A stretch of DNA of 46,855 bases from an uncultured Bacteroidales bacterium (GCA_934728255.1 CAKVEC010000013.1:1-46855); one strand, 5' to 3'. Shown: positions 7,192-15,508, counted from the first letter of the stretch. Numbers and translations are program-made. Notes: a model not told the origin generated them from the sequence alone.

Positions 7192-8085
7192 ATGAAAAAT
7201 GGCAAATGGAAATGGTTTCTGCTCTGCATACTCCTCGTGTGCATAGCACTTCTTCTGTTGCCCCTCGTCTCCCACGGCTCCGGTGCCGACCAATCAGCCT
7301 ATCCCCACCGCCTGCAGATCCTCACCTACAACACCCACCGTATGGGCAACTTTCAAAAAGCCCCGCAAAACCGCGTCATTCAGTACCTCCTCCGTCAGGA
7401 CGCCGACGTCATCTGCCTGCAGGAGGTCGAGGTCTATAAGGACAACCGCTACCTCACCCTCGGCGAACTCAAAGGCGTCATGCGCGAGAAATACCCCTAT
7501 TCCTACATCGATTTCTCGGTCTATAACAGCCGCCGCCAGTTCGGCAACGTGGTCTTCTCCAAGTACCCGCTGGTCAACAAGCAGACAATCCGCTACCCCT
7601 CACGTGCCAATATATCCAGCCGTTGCGACATCGTCGTCGGCACCGATACCCTCCGCCTGATCACCAACCACCTTGAGTCCAACCGCTTCGACAACCACGA
7701 TTTTGCCGAAAACGACGACCATACCACCGCCCTCAAAGAGACCGCCCACCGTCTCGGCACCAAGTGGGAAACCGCCCGCCGTGCCCGCCGCGAGCAGGCA
7801 CGATGTGTCCGCACCGAGATAGACGCCTCGCCCTATCCCGTCATCGTCGTCGGCGATTTCAACGACATACCTCTCTCCTACACCTACCGGAAGATCCGCG
7901 GCACGATGCGTGATGCTTTCCTTGGCAGCAGTTGGGGCAACCTCGGCTTCACCTATATCTACCACCACATCGGTCTGCGTATCGACTATACCCTCTGTTC
8001 CCGCTCGCTCCACCCTGTCCGCAGTACCGTCGAGCGTGTCTGCCATTCCGACCACTACCCCCTCACCACCACCCTCGCCTGGTAA
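7192..8085 (+). CDS. Endonuclease/exonuclease/phosphatase-fold protein, membrane-anchored
   Basis: The product has 297 residues. An N-terminal hydrophobic helix (WFLLCILLVCIALLLLPLVS) serves as signal anchor, putting the domain outside the inner membrane. The EEP fold is shown by LTYNTHRMG, ICLQEVE (catalytic Glu), ITNHLESN, VVGDFNDIP and the C-terminal SDHYPL (catalytic Asp-His). Relatives cleave phosphodiesters in nucleic acids or lipids, and the substrate cannot be told here. The exported location fits a periplasmic DNase or phosphoesterase. It stands alone between porX and a convergent pair of genes. Confidence 0.85.
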   Translation: MKNGKWKWFLLCILLVCIALLLLPLVSHGSGADQSAYPHRLQILTYNTHRMGNFQKAPQNRVIQYLLRQDADVICLQEVEVYKDNRYLTLGELKGVMREKYPYSYIDFSVYNSRRQFGNVVFSKYPLVNKQTIRYPSRANISSRCDIVVGTDTLRLITNHLESNRFDNHDFAENDDHTTALKETAHRLGTKWETARRARREQARCVRTEIDASPYPVIVVGDFNDIPLSYTYRKIRGTMRDAFLGSSWGNLGFTYIYHHIGLRIDYTLCSRSLHPVRSTVERVCHSDHYPLTTTLAW

Positions 8086-8096
8086 GAAATACACAA

Positions 8097-8131
8097 CAAA
8101 GGCTGCCCGACCTCCGTCAGACAGCCCTTGT
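8097..8131. terminator. Hairpin between convergent genes
   Basis: AAGGCTGCCCGACC pairs with GTCAGACAGCCCTT (about 11 pairs, some G-U). On the minus strand it is followed by a short T-rich run. It separates the EEP-fold gene from the minus-strand membrane protein gene. Confidence 0.55.
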
Positions 8132-8149
8132 AATAATGGGGTGTGCCGA

Positions 8150-8602
8150 TTACAGTATATCCCTTTCTGTCAGCAGCATACAGGACATTATATAATAGAC
8201 ATACAGATAGGCAAAACTCTTGCTATCTTCGTCCTTGCAGTATTGCAGTGTGATGATGAACGCCAGAAAGAACAGTATCTTCATCAGTTTGATGCCGAAC
8301 AGATCAATCAGCACGCCGCTGCTTGACAACCAACATGTAAATACCGTGGCAGTATAGACAATGGGCAGTATGGCACTTGACCACATATACAGGTCGTTCC
8401 AGCCGTTGTGCCGCCCTTTCCATATCAAGACCCCTACCGCCGCGATACTGCACGCCAGCATCGACCCTGCATAGTACGGAAATATCGTCTCCGGTTTGGC
8501 AAACCCGAGTGTAACAAAGAAATATATCCCGCTCACTCCCGCCACTATATACGCTACCTTTGTCAGCGCATCTTTGCTGTGCTTATAAACTACTTCGCTC
8601 AT
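8150..8602 (-). CDS. Four- to five-helix membrane protein, unknown
   Basis: The product has 150 residues from ATG 8602. Starting at 8635 would overlap the upstream stop and add an unlikely N-terminus. Hydrophobic segments are AYIVAGVSGIYFFVTLGFA, YYAGSMLACSIAAVGVLI, MWSSAILPIVYTATVFTCWL and LMKILFFLAFIITLQY, so it is an inner-membrane protein. I recognise no family. It follows the lipoprotein gene at 8620 by 17 bases and is probably cotranscribed with it. Confidence 0.65.
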   Translation of the reverse strand: MSEVVYKHSKDALTKVAYIVAGVSGIYFFVTLGFAKPETIFPYYAGSMLACSIAAVGVLIWKGRHNGWNDLYMWSSAILPIVYTATVFTCWLSSSGVLIDLFGIKLMKILFFLAFIITLQYCKDEDSKSFAYLYVYYIMSCMLLTERDIL

Positions 8603-8619
8603 AAATATGTTATTATTTA

Positions 8620-9489
8620 TTATTTCAAATACCATAATTGTTTGCTGTGGTATGTAACACTCGCAAAAGCATTCAACTGATCTTGGTCTTTGGGGGGCAA
8701 AGAAGATATTCTGGTTGTACGCAGATAGTTGTTAGTATAATCTATTACTTTATCATCAGAGAGTCTCATAGCAGCCTCAAAATACCGTTGATTTCCTAAA
8801 CGCACCATAGGATCTGCTGAATAATACATATTTTTGTTGTACTCAGTGGCTATAAGTTTCTGTTCATCGGATAACTCTGTCTTGGTGTAAGACTCATACT
8901 GTCGAATCACTTCCTCTGCAATCATCTGTTTAGTTGCTGTGAGAAAAGGGAATTTTGCTTTCTCCATTTTCCGAATAATAATGTTGTGCATTTTCCCGAT
9001 ATTAACGGTTACTTCCGTTGTATCTAAACGCTTTTTAGAAGGAGAAAGAATGGTATGACCGGGCGAAGTAGGAAACGGATTTGTAAATAATTGTACATCT
9101 GAAAAGAATGCAAGATTTCCTATTTCGGTCAATGAACCAACAATGGCTCCTACTGCCATACCTTCCGGACCTCCTAAACAGCCAGCAATGGCACCCATAC
9201 CATCAGCAAAAACAACCTTTTCCAAGTCAGTCAACCTGTCTTTTGCGGTATCGCTTGACATTACGGCTATCCCCGAATCATAGATTCCAAACTCAGCATC
9301 CAAGGAATCCAAAGAGGCAAAATACGCTTCCCATTCATCCTCTAATCCGTAATCGGTTTCAGGACCGATAGCAATGCTCTGCTCGTTGGAATGGTTTATT
9401 ATAGGAGTTTCCAACTCCGAGGAACAAGAGACCAAAAGCCCCATTGCGAATAGTATGCAGATTTGCATACTGATAATTACTCGTTTCAT
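8620..9489 (-). CDS. Lipoprotein with glycine-rich hydrophobic segment, unknown
   Basis: The product has 289 residues. It has a lipoprotein signal (ILFAMGLLVSCSS, Cys about residue 22). A segment at about 98-122 (GAIAGCLGGPEGMAVGAIVG) has GxxxG spacing like glycine-zipper helices that insert in membranes. The rest is polar, with a helical C-terminal half (TKQMIAEEVIRQYESY). No family is recognised. The GC content is lower than in neighbouring genes. It has its own promoter (-7 box 9565-9558) with a set of TTTGCATAC elements around it, so regulated expression is likely. Confidence 0.65.
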   Translation of the reverse strand: MKRVIISMQICILFAMGLLVSCSSELETPIINHSNEQSIAIGPETDYGLEDEWEAYFASLDSLDAEFGIYDSGIAVMSSDTAKDRLTDLEKVVFADGMGAIAGCLGGPEGMAVGAIVGSLTEIGNLAFFSDVQLFTNPFPTSPGHTILSPSKKRLDTTEVTVNIGKMHNIIIRKMEKAKFPFLTATKQMIAEEVIRQYESYTKTELSDEQKLIATEYNKNMYYSADPMVRLGNQRYFEAAMRLSDDKVIDYTNNYLRTTRISSLPPKDQDQLNAFASVTYHSKQLWYLK

Positions 9490-9661
9490 ACGTGTAAAAA
9501 AAGTGTTTGTAAGTTTGTAATTAAAACAAGGTACCTGTTCGGTTGTGAATTCGAGTGCAAAGGTACTGCCAATCTACCAATCCTACAAGTGTACACCGTA
9601 TGCAAATGCTATTTTTATTACATTGATTATCAATATATTACAAAACACACCGTATGCAAAT
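9452..9661 (-). promoter_or_regulatory. Promoter with TTTGCATAC elements
   Basis: A -7 box TACCTTTG lies at 9565-9558 on the minus strand. Upstream, a 15-base direct repeat ATTTGCATACGGTGT (minus strand) occurs at 9607-9593 and 9661-9647. Downstream, in the signal-peptide codons, an exact inverted repeat AGTATGCA-GATT-TGCATACT lies at 9452-9471. All share TGCATAC, suggesting binding sites for one regulator of the lipoprotein gene. Confidence 0.5.
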
Positions 9662-9672
9662 CCGCTTAAAAA

Positions 9673-9705
9673 GGAGAATTAACGTCTAATTATACGATAA
9701 TTAAC
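9673..9705. repeat. Three-by-11-base array (TTAATT family)
   Basis: Units GGAGAATTAAC, GTCTAATTATA and CGATAATTAAC make 33 bases. The reverse complement is nearly the same as 45564-45596. It overlaps the last codons of the TPR-HTH gene. Confidence 0.7.
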
Positions 9706-10762
9706 GTTTATCGGGTATCGACACGGCTATCCGCACCAGTGTGTCATATAGCCCCGCCGAGGTGGTATGCAGTTTCTTGGCAATCCGCAGTTTATAACTC
9801 CGTATCGCCGACCGGGCGTAGCAGATATGGTCAGCCACCTGCGGCAGTGGCATCTCGGGATACAGCAGACACAGCACGCAGAACGTGATCTCTTTTTCCG
9901 ACAGCGACACCCCCTCTAACCGCTCTATCACAAACAGCAGCGGCTTGTCGCATACCTGTTTCAGTACCCCGAAATCGCTCCACGCCTTGTCGGGCGTAGG
10001 GTAGCGTTCCCGCAGTTCTGCAATGTTGTGTCTCAGTTCAGTCTCGCGTGCCCTATCCACCGAGTGCGCAATCGCTGCTATTTGCTGCGCCTGCGTCTGC
10101 AAGCGCACCGACGACGATTGGTAGAAAGAAATAAAGAACACCGACAGAATGACTATCACCGTGGCAAACAGCCCCACGCCAAACTGCCACGGCACAAACA
10201 CCTCCCCTTTCGAGAGGTACTCCTCCAATATCCGCACCGCCATCGCTGTCTCCACATCGTCGGCTTCAAACGCAGGCATTAAAGGCTGCCGGATGGCGTT
10301 CCCGCTGCCCAATTCCATTGCCCGCCCGGTATAGACGGCTGCCAGCGAATCCGCCCCGCCTTGCCGGCACATTTCCGCCATCTGCCGGTTGATCCGGCTG
10401 CGCAAAGCGGGAATATCGGTCATATAGTAGTCGGCTTGCGTGTAGCACCATGCCGCCCGCTCGTATTGCGGAGTGTAAAACCAATAGTAATTCCCGAGAT
10501 GGAAATAGGCTCTCGCTAATGTGTTATGCCCCGATAGTTTCCCTAACGGTGTGTCAAAAGCCTCTACGGCACGCACCAATGCCAATGAGTCGGAATAGAT
10601 ACTGTCCTGTTGCAGCAGAGCCTGCGCCTCGCCAACCGTGATACGCGCCTTCTCCTGCGCCGGCAGAGCAATACCGCAATACACCCCCGCCATACCCGCA
10701 AGCAGGAGCACATACAGCCACAACATTCTGTGTCTCCAAACAGAAGCCAAAAACAAGCGCAT
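9701..10762 (-). CDS. Membrane TPR protein with C-terminal HTH, putative regulator
   Basis: The product has 353 residues. It has an N-terminal membrane helix (WLYVLLLAGMAGVYCGIAL). A TPR-like helical region follows (about 45-185, e.g. NTLARAYFHLGNYYWFY), then a second membrane helix (about 190-215, FGVGLFATVIVILSVFFISF) and a cytoplasmic helix pair. The C-terminal helix-turn-helix resembles LuxR/GerE types (LSEKEITFCVLCLLYPEMPL...SAIRSYKLRIAKKL). It would sense something outside with the TPR part and act on DNA inside. The protein at 24835-26373 has the same plan and a related C-terminus. No target is known. Confidence 0.65.
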   Translation of the reverse strand: MRLFLASVWRHRMLWLYVLLLAGMAGVYCGIALPAQEKARITVGEAQALLQQDSIYSDSLALVRAVEAFDTPLGKLSGHNTLARAYFHLGNYYWFYTPQYERAAWCYTQADYYMTDIPALRSRINRQMAEMCRQGGADSLAAVYTGRAMELGSGNAIRQPLMPAFEADDVETAMAVRILEEYLSKGEVFVPWQFGVGLFATVIVILSVFFISFYQSSSVRLQTQAQQIAAIAHSVDRARETELRHNIAELRERYPTPDKAWSDFGVLKQVCDKPLLFVIERLEGVSLSEKEITFCVLCLLYPEMPLPQVADHICYARSAIRSYKLRIAKKLHTTSAGLYDTLVRIAVSIPDKR

Positions 10763-10818
10763 CGTATTTCTTTCAGACGCCCGATAATAGGACTAATCAG
10801 CCTAATAGGGCAAATAGG

Positions 10819-11013
10819 CTATTCGGCGGAGAAGAGGGATTGGTCTTTCTCCAACTGACGGCGGCAGAAAGCGAGCAGGTCTTTCGCCTCGGTGGCGAGT
10901 GTGCGGTACTCGTCCATACTGATAGCATCGGACTGCTCAAGTTGCTTGACAATCGTTTCTACACGCGCCATAGCCTCGTCGTAGGACAGGTTGGGTTTAT
11001 TTTCCTTTTCCAT
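10819..11013 (-). CDS. xseB: Exodeoxyribonuclease VII small subunit
   Basis: The product has 64 residues, the normal size. Landmarks are LSYDEAMARVETIVKQLEQSD (family: the E-x-A-x-x-x-L-E-x-I-V-x-x-L-E pattern) and KDLLAFCRRQLEK. With XseA it degrades single-stranded DNA in both directions. XseA is not in the window. ATG 11013 is preferred to the GTG at 11016. It overlaps the end of the sugar transferase gene by 17 bases. Confidence 0.88.
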   Translation of the reverse strand: MEKENKPNLSYDEAMARVETIVKQLEQSDAISMDEYRTLATEAKDLLAFCRRQLEKDQSLFSAE

Positions 11014-12268
11014 CACAGATTACTCCTATAGTAAAAAACAATATCTTCAAGTCCAACTGAATGGACATATTCTCCATATACATAATATCATAGTTGAGAC
11101 GGTCGACCATCTTGGCGAGCGTATCGGTGTAGCCGACGCGGATAGGTCCCCAACTGGTAAGCCCCGGACGGATCTTATAGAGCAGGCAGTAGTAGGGTGC
11201 TTCCTTGGTGATTTGGTCGATGAAGTACTGCCGCTCCGGGCGAGGACCGACGATAGACATATCACCGCGAAAGATATTCCACATCTGCGGCAGTTCGTCG
11301 AGGCGGTACTTGCGCAGGAAATGCCCGAGCGAGGTGATGCGCGGGTCGTGGTCGCTGCTCAAGAGTGGTGTATCAGGTTCGGAATTGAGATACATCGTGC
11401 GGAACTTGAGGATACGGAAGGGCTTGCCGTGAAGCCCGATACGCTCCTGGCTGTAGATGACAGGTCCGCGGGACGTAGCGGCGACCAAGACGGACAGGAT
11501 CAGATAAAGCGGAGAAAAGAGAAGCATAGCCAGCGCCGAAGCGACGATGTCGAACGCCCGCTTGATACAAAGCGCAGAGTCGCTCATCTTGTGGTCGGTG
11601 ATGCGCACAAGCGGCTGCCCCTCGATCTCACCGATACGCGCCGCGCCCGTAAGCATATCATAGACCCGAGGGACGACCGAGATGGCAATATCCAGAGGAT
11701 AGAGGACATTAATGATCTCATAGAGCGTCCGTTCGGAATGCGTCTTAGGCAGATCGACAATGACTTCATCGACCGACCCGCGGCGGATACGCTTTGCCTC
11801 GGCGAGACTATGGATAGTATAGACCCGCAGCGGGGAACGGCGGGAACGTGTAGAGAGCGTGATACACAGACGGGGGATATAACTCAGCACGAACTGCAGG
11901 GTTATAAGGACTACCAGCGATACCACATAACGGCGGTAGTTCTCGACCGGATCATCGATGATGATGATAAAAAAGAAAATCAAACCTATCACCAAAGCGG
12001 AGACCAGCGTCTTGAAGAACTCGGACGACAGACGGCGGCGGAACGGACGCAGATAGTAGCCGGAGAGATAATAGATACAGACGCAGACCAGAGGATAGGC
12101 GATAAGGGGCGGGTAGAAATTGAACGACGGAATAAGCACTGTATCCACACCGAAGACCTTACCCTCGTACACCAGCCAACGGAACCACAGAAAGCAAAGC
12201 CACACCACCTCGGAGGAGATGATGTCGGCTATCAGATAAGTGATTTGCTGGCGGCGGTGGGGTGTCAT
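10997..12268 (-). CDS. Undecaprenyl-phosphate sugar-1-phosphate transferase
   Basis: The product has 423 residues. The N-terminal half has four membrane helices (e.g. PLIAYPLVCVCIYYLSGYYL, TLVSALVIGLIFFFIIII) and a Rossmann-like linker. The C-terminal bacterial sugar transferase domain (about 225-420) shows KRAFDIVASALAML, SQERIGLHGKPFRILKFRTM, DELPQMWNIFRGDMSIVGPRPE and RPGLTSWGPI. Such enzymes start surface-polysaccharide synthesis by moving a hexose-1-phosphate to the lipid carrier at the inner membrane. No glycosyltransferase cluster follows. It overlaps the Sua5 gene (ATGA) and xseB, so it sits in a housekeeping operon. Confidence 0.9.
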   Translation of the reverse strand: MTPHRRQQITYLIADIISSEVVWLCFLWFRWLVYEGKVFGVDTVLIPSFNFYPPLIAYPLVCVCIYYLSGYYLRPFRRRLSSEFFKTLVSALVIGLIFFFIIIIDDPVENYRRYVVSLVVLITLQFVLSYIPRLCITLSTRSRRSPLRVYTIHSLAEAKRIRRGSVDEVIVDLPKTHSERTLYEIINVLYPLDIAISVVPRVYDMLTGAARIGEIEGQPLVRITDHKMSDSALCIKRAFDIVASALAMLLFSPLYLILSVLVAATSRGPVIYSQERIGLHGKPFRILKFRTMYLNSEPDTPLLSSDHDPRITSLGHFLRKYRLDELPQMWNIFRGDMSIVGPRPERQYFIDQITKEAPYYCLLYKIRPGLTSWGPIRVGYTDTLAKMVDRLNYDIMYMENMSIQLDLKILFFTIGVICDGKGK

Positions 12269-12873
12269 TTGCGGATGATTTGTATCTCGTTGTCGAGACC
12301 CAGTTTGATGATACTGCTGGGGCGTTTCTCGGTTTCGTCATTGCGGCGGTAGCGGCAGACATAGTCGGCAGCGTCCAAGACGGCCTGCGATATCTGGCGG
12401 AAATTCTTCGCCGTAGGTTCACCGCTGATGTTCGCCGAAGTGGAGACTATAGGGCGGTGCAGTTGCTCGCAGAGGGCTTTGGAAAACGGCTCGCGGGTGA
12501 TACGGATACCGATACTGCCGTCTTCGGCGATGAGGTTCGGGGCAAGATTCTTGGCACCCGGATAGATGATGGTCATCGGTCGCGGTTGCTGCCCGTCGGC
12601 ATCACGGTCGGGAGCAGAACACTCCAACAGATCCCATGCGGCATCGGGTATATGCTCCACATAGCCTTGCAGTTTGCCTGCGCCGTCGAGTAGGACAAGC
12701 ATCGACTTGGTGTCCTCCCTGTGTTTGAGGGCATAGACCTTGCGCACCGCCTCCTCGTTGGTGGCATCACAGCCGATGCCCCAGACGGTGTCTGTAGGAT
12801 AGACGATGACACCGCCCGCCCGCAGGACACGCACCGCCTCCTGCAGGTCTTCTTTGTCGTAACGCTCTGCCAT
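12265..12873 (-). CDS. L-threonylcarbamoyladenylate synthase (Sua5/YrdC family)
   Basis: The product has 202 residues from ATG 12873. The open frame runs on to 12933, but family N-termini fit MAERYDKEDLQEAVRVLR. Landmarks are GGVIVYPTDTVWGIGCDA, KHREDTKSMLVLL and IVSTSANISGEPT. The enzyme makes threonylcarbamoyl-AMP from threonine, bicarbonate and ATP for t6A37 of ANN-decoding tRNAs. Its pathway partner TsaB is at 32429. It lacks the extra Sua5 C-terminal domain, so it is the short YrdC/YwlC type. It lies 4 bases after the HIT gene. Confidence 0.87.
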   Translation of the reverse strand: MAERYDKEDLQEAVRVLRAGGVIVYPTDTVWGIGCDATNEEAVRKVYALKHREDTKSMLVLLDGAGKLQGYVEHIPDAAWDLLECSAPDRDADGQQPRPMTIIYPGAKNLAPNLIAEDGSIGIRITREPFSKALCEQLHRPIVSTSANISGEPTAKNFRQISQAVLDAADYVCRYRRNDETEKRPSSIIKLGLDNEIQIIRK

Positions 12874-12877
12874 AGGG

Positions 12878-13318
12878 TTATCCTTTCGCCAGTTCGGCAC
12901 GGAGGGCATTGACCATCTCGGTGTATTCGGCATCGGAGAGATAGACCTTACCGGGGTTCATCTGGAACGTGCCGCCGTAGTCAGGACCGTCCACGTACTT
13001 GGGTGCGAGGTGGAAATGGAGGTGGCTGAGTTTGTCGGAGTAGGCACCGTAGTTGATCTTCTCGGGGTGGAAGAGCGTTTGCATAGCGCGTGTAACCTGC
13101 GTCACGTCCGCCATAAAGGCATTGCGCTCATCGTCGGACAACTCGTTGAGGTCGTTGACGTGGTGGTCATATGCCACGAGGCAACGGCCGTGGTAGGTCT
13201 GCTCCTTGAAGAGGAACGCACGCGAGACGCGCAGGTGCGCAATCTCAATCATCAGGTCTTTCTGCGTCTGATTATTTTGACAATACAGACAATCTTTGGG
13301 GTCGGAATACATATTCAA
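12878..13318 (-). CDS. HIT family protein
   Basis: The product has 146 residues. The histidine triad is HLHFHLAPK (about residues 99-107). A CLYC pair near the N-terminus (residues 11-14) may bind zinc together with a downstream His, as in zinc-containing HIT proteins. HIT proteins hydrolyse nucleotidyl phosphoramidates or dinucleotides, and the substrate is unknown. It is separate from the shorter HIT protein at 26822-27229. It is first in a run with the Sua5, sugar transferase and xseB genes. Confidence 0.85.
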   Translation of the reverse strand: MNMYSDPKDCLYCQNNQTQKDLMIEIAHLRVSRAFLFKEQTYHGRCLVAYDHHVNDLNELSDDERNAFMADVTQVTRAMQTLFHPEKINYGAYSDKLSHLHFHLAPKYVDGPDYGGTFQMNPGKVYLSDAEYTEMVNALRAELAKG

Positions 13319-13384
13319 TTAACAATTAAAAATTAACAATTAACATGCATTATCGGGCATCTTCTCATATTCACTCCCTATTCC

Positions 13385-14104
13385 CTATTTGTCTATGCCT
13401 TCGGCGATGGCGGTGCGGACGGCATCGATAGCCGCAGCGGGGTCGTCTTTGGGGAATTGCGAGAGGTCGATGGGCTTACCGACATGCATATGGATAGGGT
13501 GCCACGTAACAGTCTTGGCATTGCGGTTCATCACCTCGTAGCAGCCGCTCAAAGAAATAGGGATAACAGGTAAATTCAGGTCGATGGCTATCTGGAACGC
13601 CCCTCGTTTGAAGCGTCCGAGTTGTCCGTCTTTGGTGCGGGTACCCTCGGGGAAGATAACGGTGGAGACACCGTCTTTGAGTTGTTTCTCAATCTCGGAG
13701 AGGCTCTCAACGGACGCACGTGCGTTCTTGCGATCGACAAAGATATGCCCTGCCGCCTTGCAGGCAATCCCCACAAAAGGCACCTTGCGCAACTCGGCTT
13801 TCATCAGCCACTTGAAGACCACCGGCAACCAGCCGTAGATAACGAATACATCGAACATCGACTGGTGGTTCGCCACGAATACATAGGACTGCCCGGGTTG
13901 GATATTCTCCAAGCCGTCCACTCGTACGGGCAGGAACATCAGGTAGCAGAACGAACGCGACCAGAACGCCTGCTCGGCATGCACGAAGCGGGAATTACGC
14001 CACGGGCAGAGAAGCATAGTGAAGAGGGCTGTAAAGATGGTCAGCACCAATAAAAGAGGTATCGCGATAAGATACTGATAGACAATATATAAGACACGTT
14101 TCAT
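13385..14104 (-). CDS. 1-acyl-sn-glycerol-3-phosphate acyltransferase (PlsC family)
   Basis: The product has 239 residues. The N-terminal membrane helix (YLIAIPLLLVLTIFTALFTML) is followed by NHQSMFD (HX4D catalytic motif, about residue 79) and FPEGTRTKDGQLGRFKRGAF (second motif), then PVIPISLSG. It adds the second acyl chain to lysophosphatidic acid at the inner membrane in phospholipid synthesis. It starts two bases after the PfkB kinase stop, so the two are cotranscribed. Confidence 0.9.
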   Translation of the reverse strand: MKRVLYIVYQYLIAIPLLLVLTIFTALFTMLLCPWRNSRFVHAEQAFWSRSFCYLMFLPVRVDGLENIQPGQSYVFVANHQSMFDVFVIYGWLPVVFKWLMKAELRKVPFVGIACKAAGHIFVDRKNARASVESLSEIEKQLKDGVSTVIFPEGTRTKDGQLGRFKRGAFQIAIDLNLPVIPISLSGCYEVMNRNAKTVTWHPIHMHVGKPIDLSQFPKDDPAAAIDAVRTAIAEGIDK

Positions 14105-14105
14105 A

Positions 14106-15107
14106 TCAGTTGTTATATTTCATCATAAAGCCACGATAGAGGGCGCAGATACGGCGTATCTCGTCCCATGTCTCCTCGGATAGTTTGGTACCGACAATCT
14201 CGACCACCCGCCCTGCGGCAATGGTACCGATCTCGCCGCAACGCCGGATGTCGAAGCCGTCGCTCAAGGCATGGAGGAAACCGCCTGCGTAGAGGTCGCC
14301 CGCACCGGTGGAGTCGGTGCAACTGGTGGTAATGGCGCCGATATGGTAACGCTGGCTGCCCTGCTGCACATAGGATCCGCGTTTGCCCACCTTGACGACG
14401 GCGATGTCGCACTGCTCGGCAATCTTCGCCACCGACTCCTCGGGATTGAGATGGGTATAGGCAAAAGACTCGTCCTCGTTGGCAAAAACGATGTCCACAT
14501 ACTGGCGGATGAGTTCTTTTAGGAACAGATGGTTCTCATTGACCACGTTGTAACTCGCCAGATCAAGGGAGACCATACAGCCCGATTCCTTCGCCAGACG
14601 AATGGCTTTCTCGATGAGGGCGTGGTTCTGAACGAGGTATCCCTCTATATGGAAGATGTCGTAGCCAAGGAAGGCTTCCTTCTGAATATCATCGGCTTGC
14701 ATCTCGGACGCGGCACCGAGATAGGTAGCAAAAGTACGCTCGCCGTCCGGGGTGATGAGTACGATACTGCAGCCCGACATCTCTTTGTTGGAGGTGAGCA
14801 GAATGGGTTTGACATTGTTTTTGAGCATATCCTCGCGGTAGAAGTCGCCCACTTCGTCGTTGCCTATTTTACCGATAAAAGCGGCTTTTCCGCCGAGTGC
14901 GGCAATGGTATTGATGGCATTGCTGGCACTACCGCCTGCCACCATATGCTTGCGCACGGACGCAAAGCGCATCTGAATTTGTTCCGCCTGCTCCATAGAG
15001 ATCAAGTTCATACTCCCCTTAGGGAAGCCTAATTCGCGCAGGTCGTCTTCGGACACCTGGAGGAGCATATCGGTAAGCGCATTACCCAAGCCCAGTACTT
15101 TTTTCAT
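14106..15107 (-). CDS. PfkB-family carbohydrate/nucleoside kinase
   Basis: The product has 333 residues. PfkB motif 1 is VAGGSASNAINTIAALGG; motif 2 is DSTGAGDLYAGGFLHAL with the catalytic Asp of GAGD. The N-terminus GLGNALTDMLLQV and length fit the adenosine kinase/ribokinase-like branch common in Bacteroidales, but the substrate cannot be fixed. It is a soluble enzyme phosphorylating a sugar or nucleoside with ATP. Its promoter (-7 box 15155-15148, minus) overlaps the promoter region of the tRNA-Asn gene. Confidence 0.85.
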   Translation of the reverse strand: MKKVLGLGNALTDMLLQVSEDDLRELGFPKGSMNLISMEQAEQIQMRFASVRKHMVAGGSASNAINTIAALGGKAAFIGKIGNDEVGDFYREDMLKNNVKPILLTSNKEMSGCSIVLITPDGERTFATYLGAASEMQADDIQKEAFLGYDIFHIEGYLVQNHALIEKAIRLAKESGCMVSLDLASYNVVNENHLFLKELIRQYVDIVFANEDESFAYTHLNPEESVAKIAEQCDIAVVKVGKRGSYVQQGSQRYHIGAITTSCTDSTGAGDLYAGGFLHALSDGFDIRRCGEIGTIAAGRVVEIVGTKLSEETWDEIRRICALYRGFMMKYNN

Positions 15108-15147
15108 TGTTTTGTGGCGTTTTCTATGTGTAAACTGAAAATTTTTG

Positions 15148-15207
15148 CAAAGGTACGCATTTTTTTTGAAAAAAACTTTGGTATATCAAAAAAAAGCAGT
15201 AATTTTG
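15148..15207. promoter_or_regulatory. Overlapping divergent promoters
   Basis: Minus strand: TACCTTTG at 15155-15148 for the PfkB kinase. Plus strand: TTTG (15177-15180), 19 bases, TAATTTTG (15200-15207) for the tRNA-Asn gene. Confidence 0.65.
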
Positions 15208-15252
15208 CACCCGCTTTCGAGAAAGATATATGTTTTGAGAGCGGCAAAATAT

Positions 15253-15326
15253 GCTTCCTTAGCTCAGTCGGTTAGAGCATCTGACTGTTAATCAGGGGGT
15301 CCTAGGTTCAAGTCCTAGAGGGAGCG
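15253..15326 (+). tRNA. tRNA-Asn (GTT)
   Basis: The sequence folds as a 74-base cloverleaf. The acceptor stem is GCTTCCT/AGGGAGC with one G-U pair. The D arm is AGCTCAGTCGGTTAGAGC, the anticodon stem TCTGA/TCAGG with loop CTGTTAA and anticodon GTT, and the T arm CCTAGGTTCAAGTCCTAGA. The discriminator is G and CCA is not encoded. Confidence 0.95.
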
Positions 15327-15328
15327 CA

Positions 15329-15363
15329 AGAGCGATGGCAGAAATGTACATCGCTCTTTTTTT
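15329..15363 (+). terminator. Rho-independent terminator after tRNA-Asn
   Basis: AGAGCGATG pairs with CATCGCTCT over an 11-base loop and runs into seven T. Confidence 0.88.
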
Positions 15364-15406
15364 ATATAAAAAGTGTACGGGGCTTTCGTAATTCGTTTTT
15401 TTGTTG

Positions 15407-15414
15407 TAACTTTG
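15407..15414 (+). promoter_or_regulatory. Probable -7 box for the mre operon
   Basis: TAACTTTG is a good Bacteroidota -7 box with no clear TTTG at -33. If used, the mreB leader is about 235 bases and holds two 11-base-period arrays (15473, 15571). Confidence 0.45.
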
Positions 15415-15472
15415 CGCAATTTTAGGTGGAATACGGAGTGAGGAATAAAGGATAAGGAGAAAGAATGGGTTT

Positions 15473-15508
15473 GTTATAGGATGCGCATAGGATAGGCTTA
15501 GGATAGAC
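15473..15508. repeat. 36-base intergenic repeat, copy 2 (TAGGAT triplet array)
   Basis: It is identical to 6974-7009 on the same strand and lies in the mreB leader. Confidence 0.85.

Noticed and set aside
10991..12352. 453-codon plus-strand frame
   Set aside because: It lies opposite the sugar transferase, whose catalytic motifs are complete.
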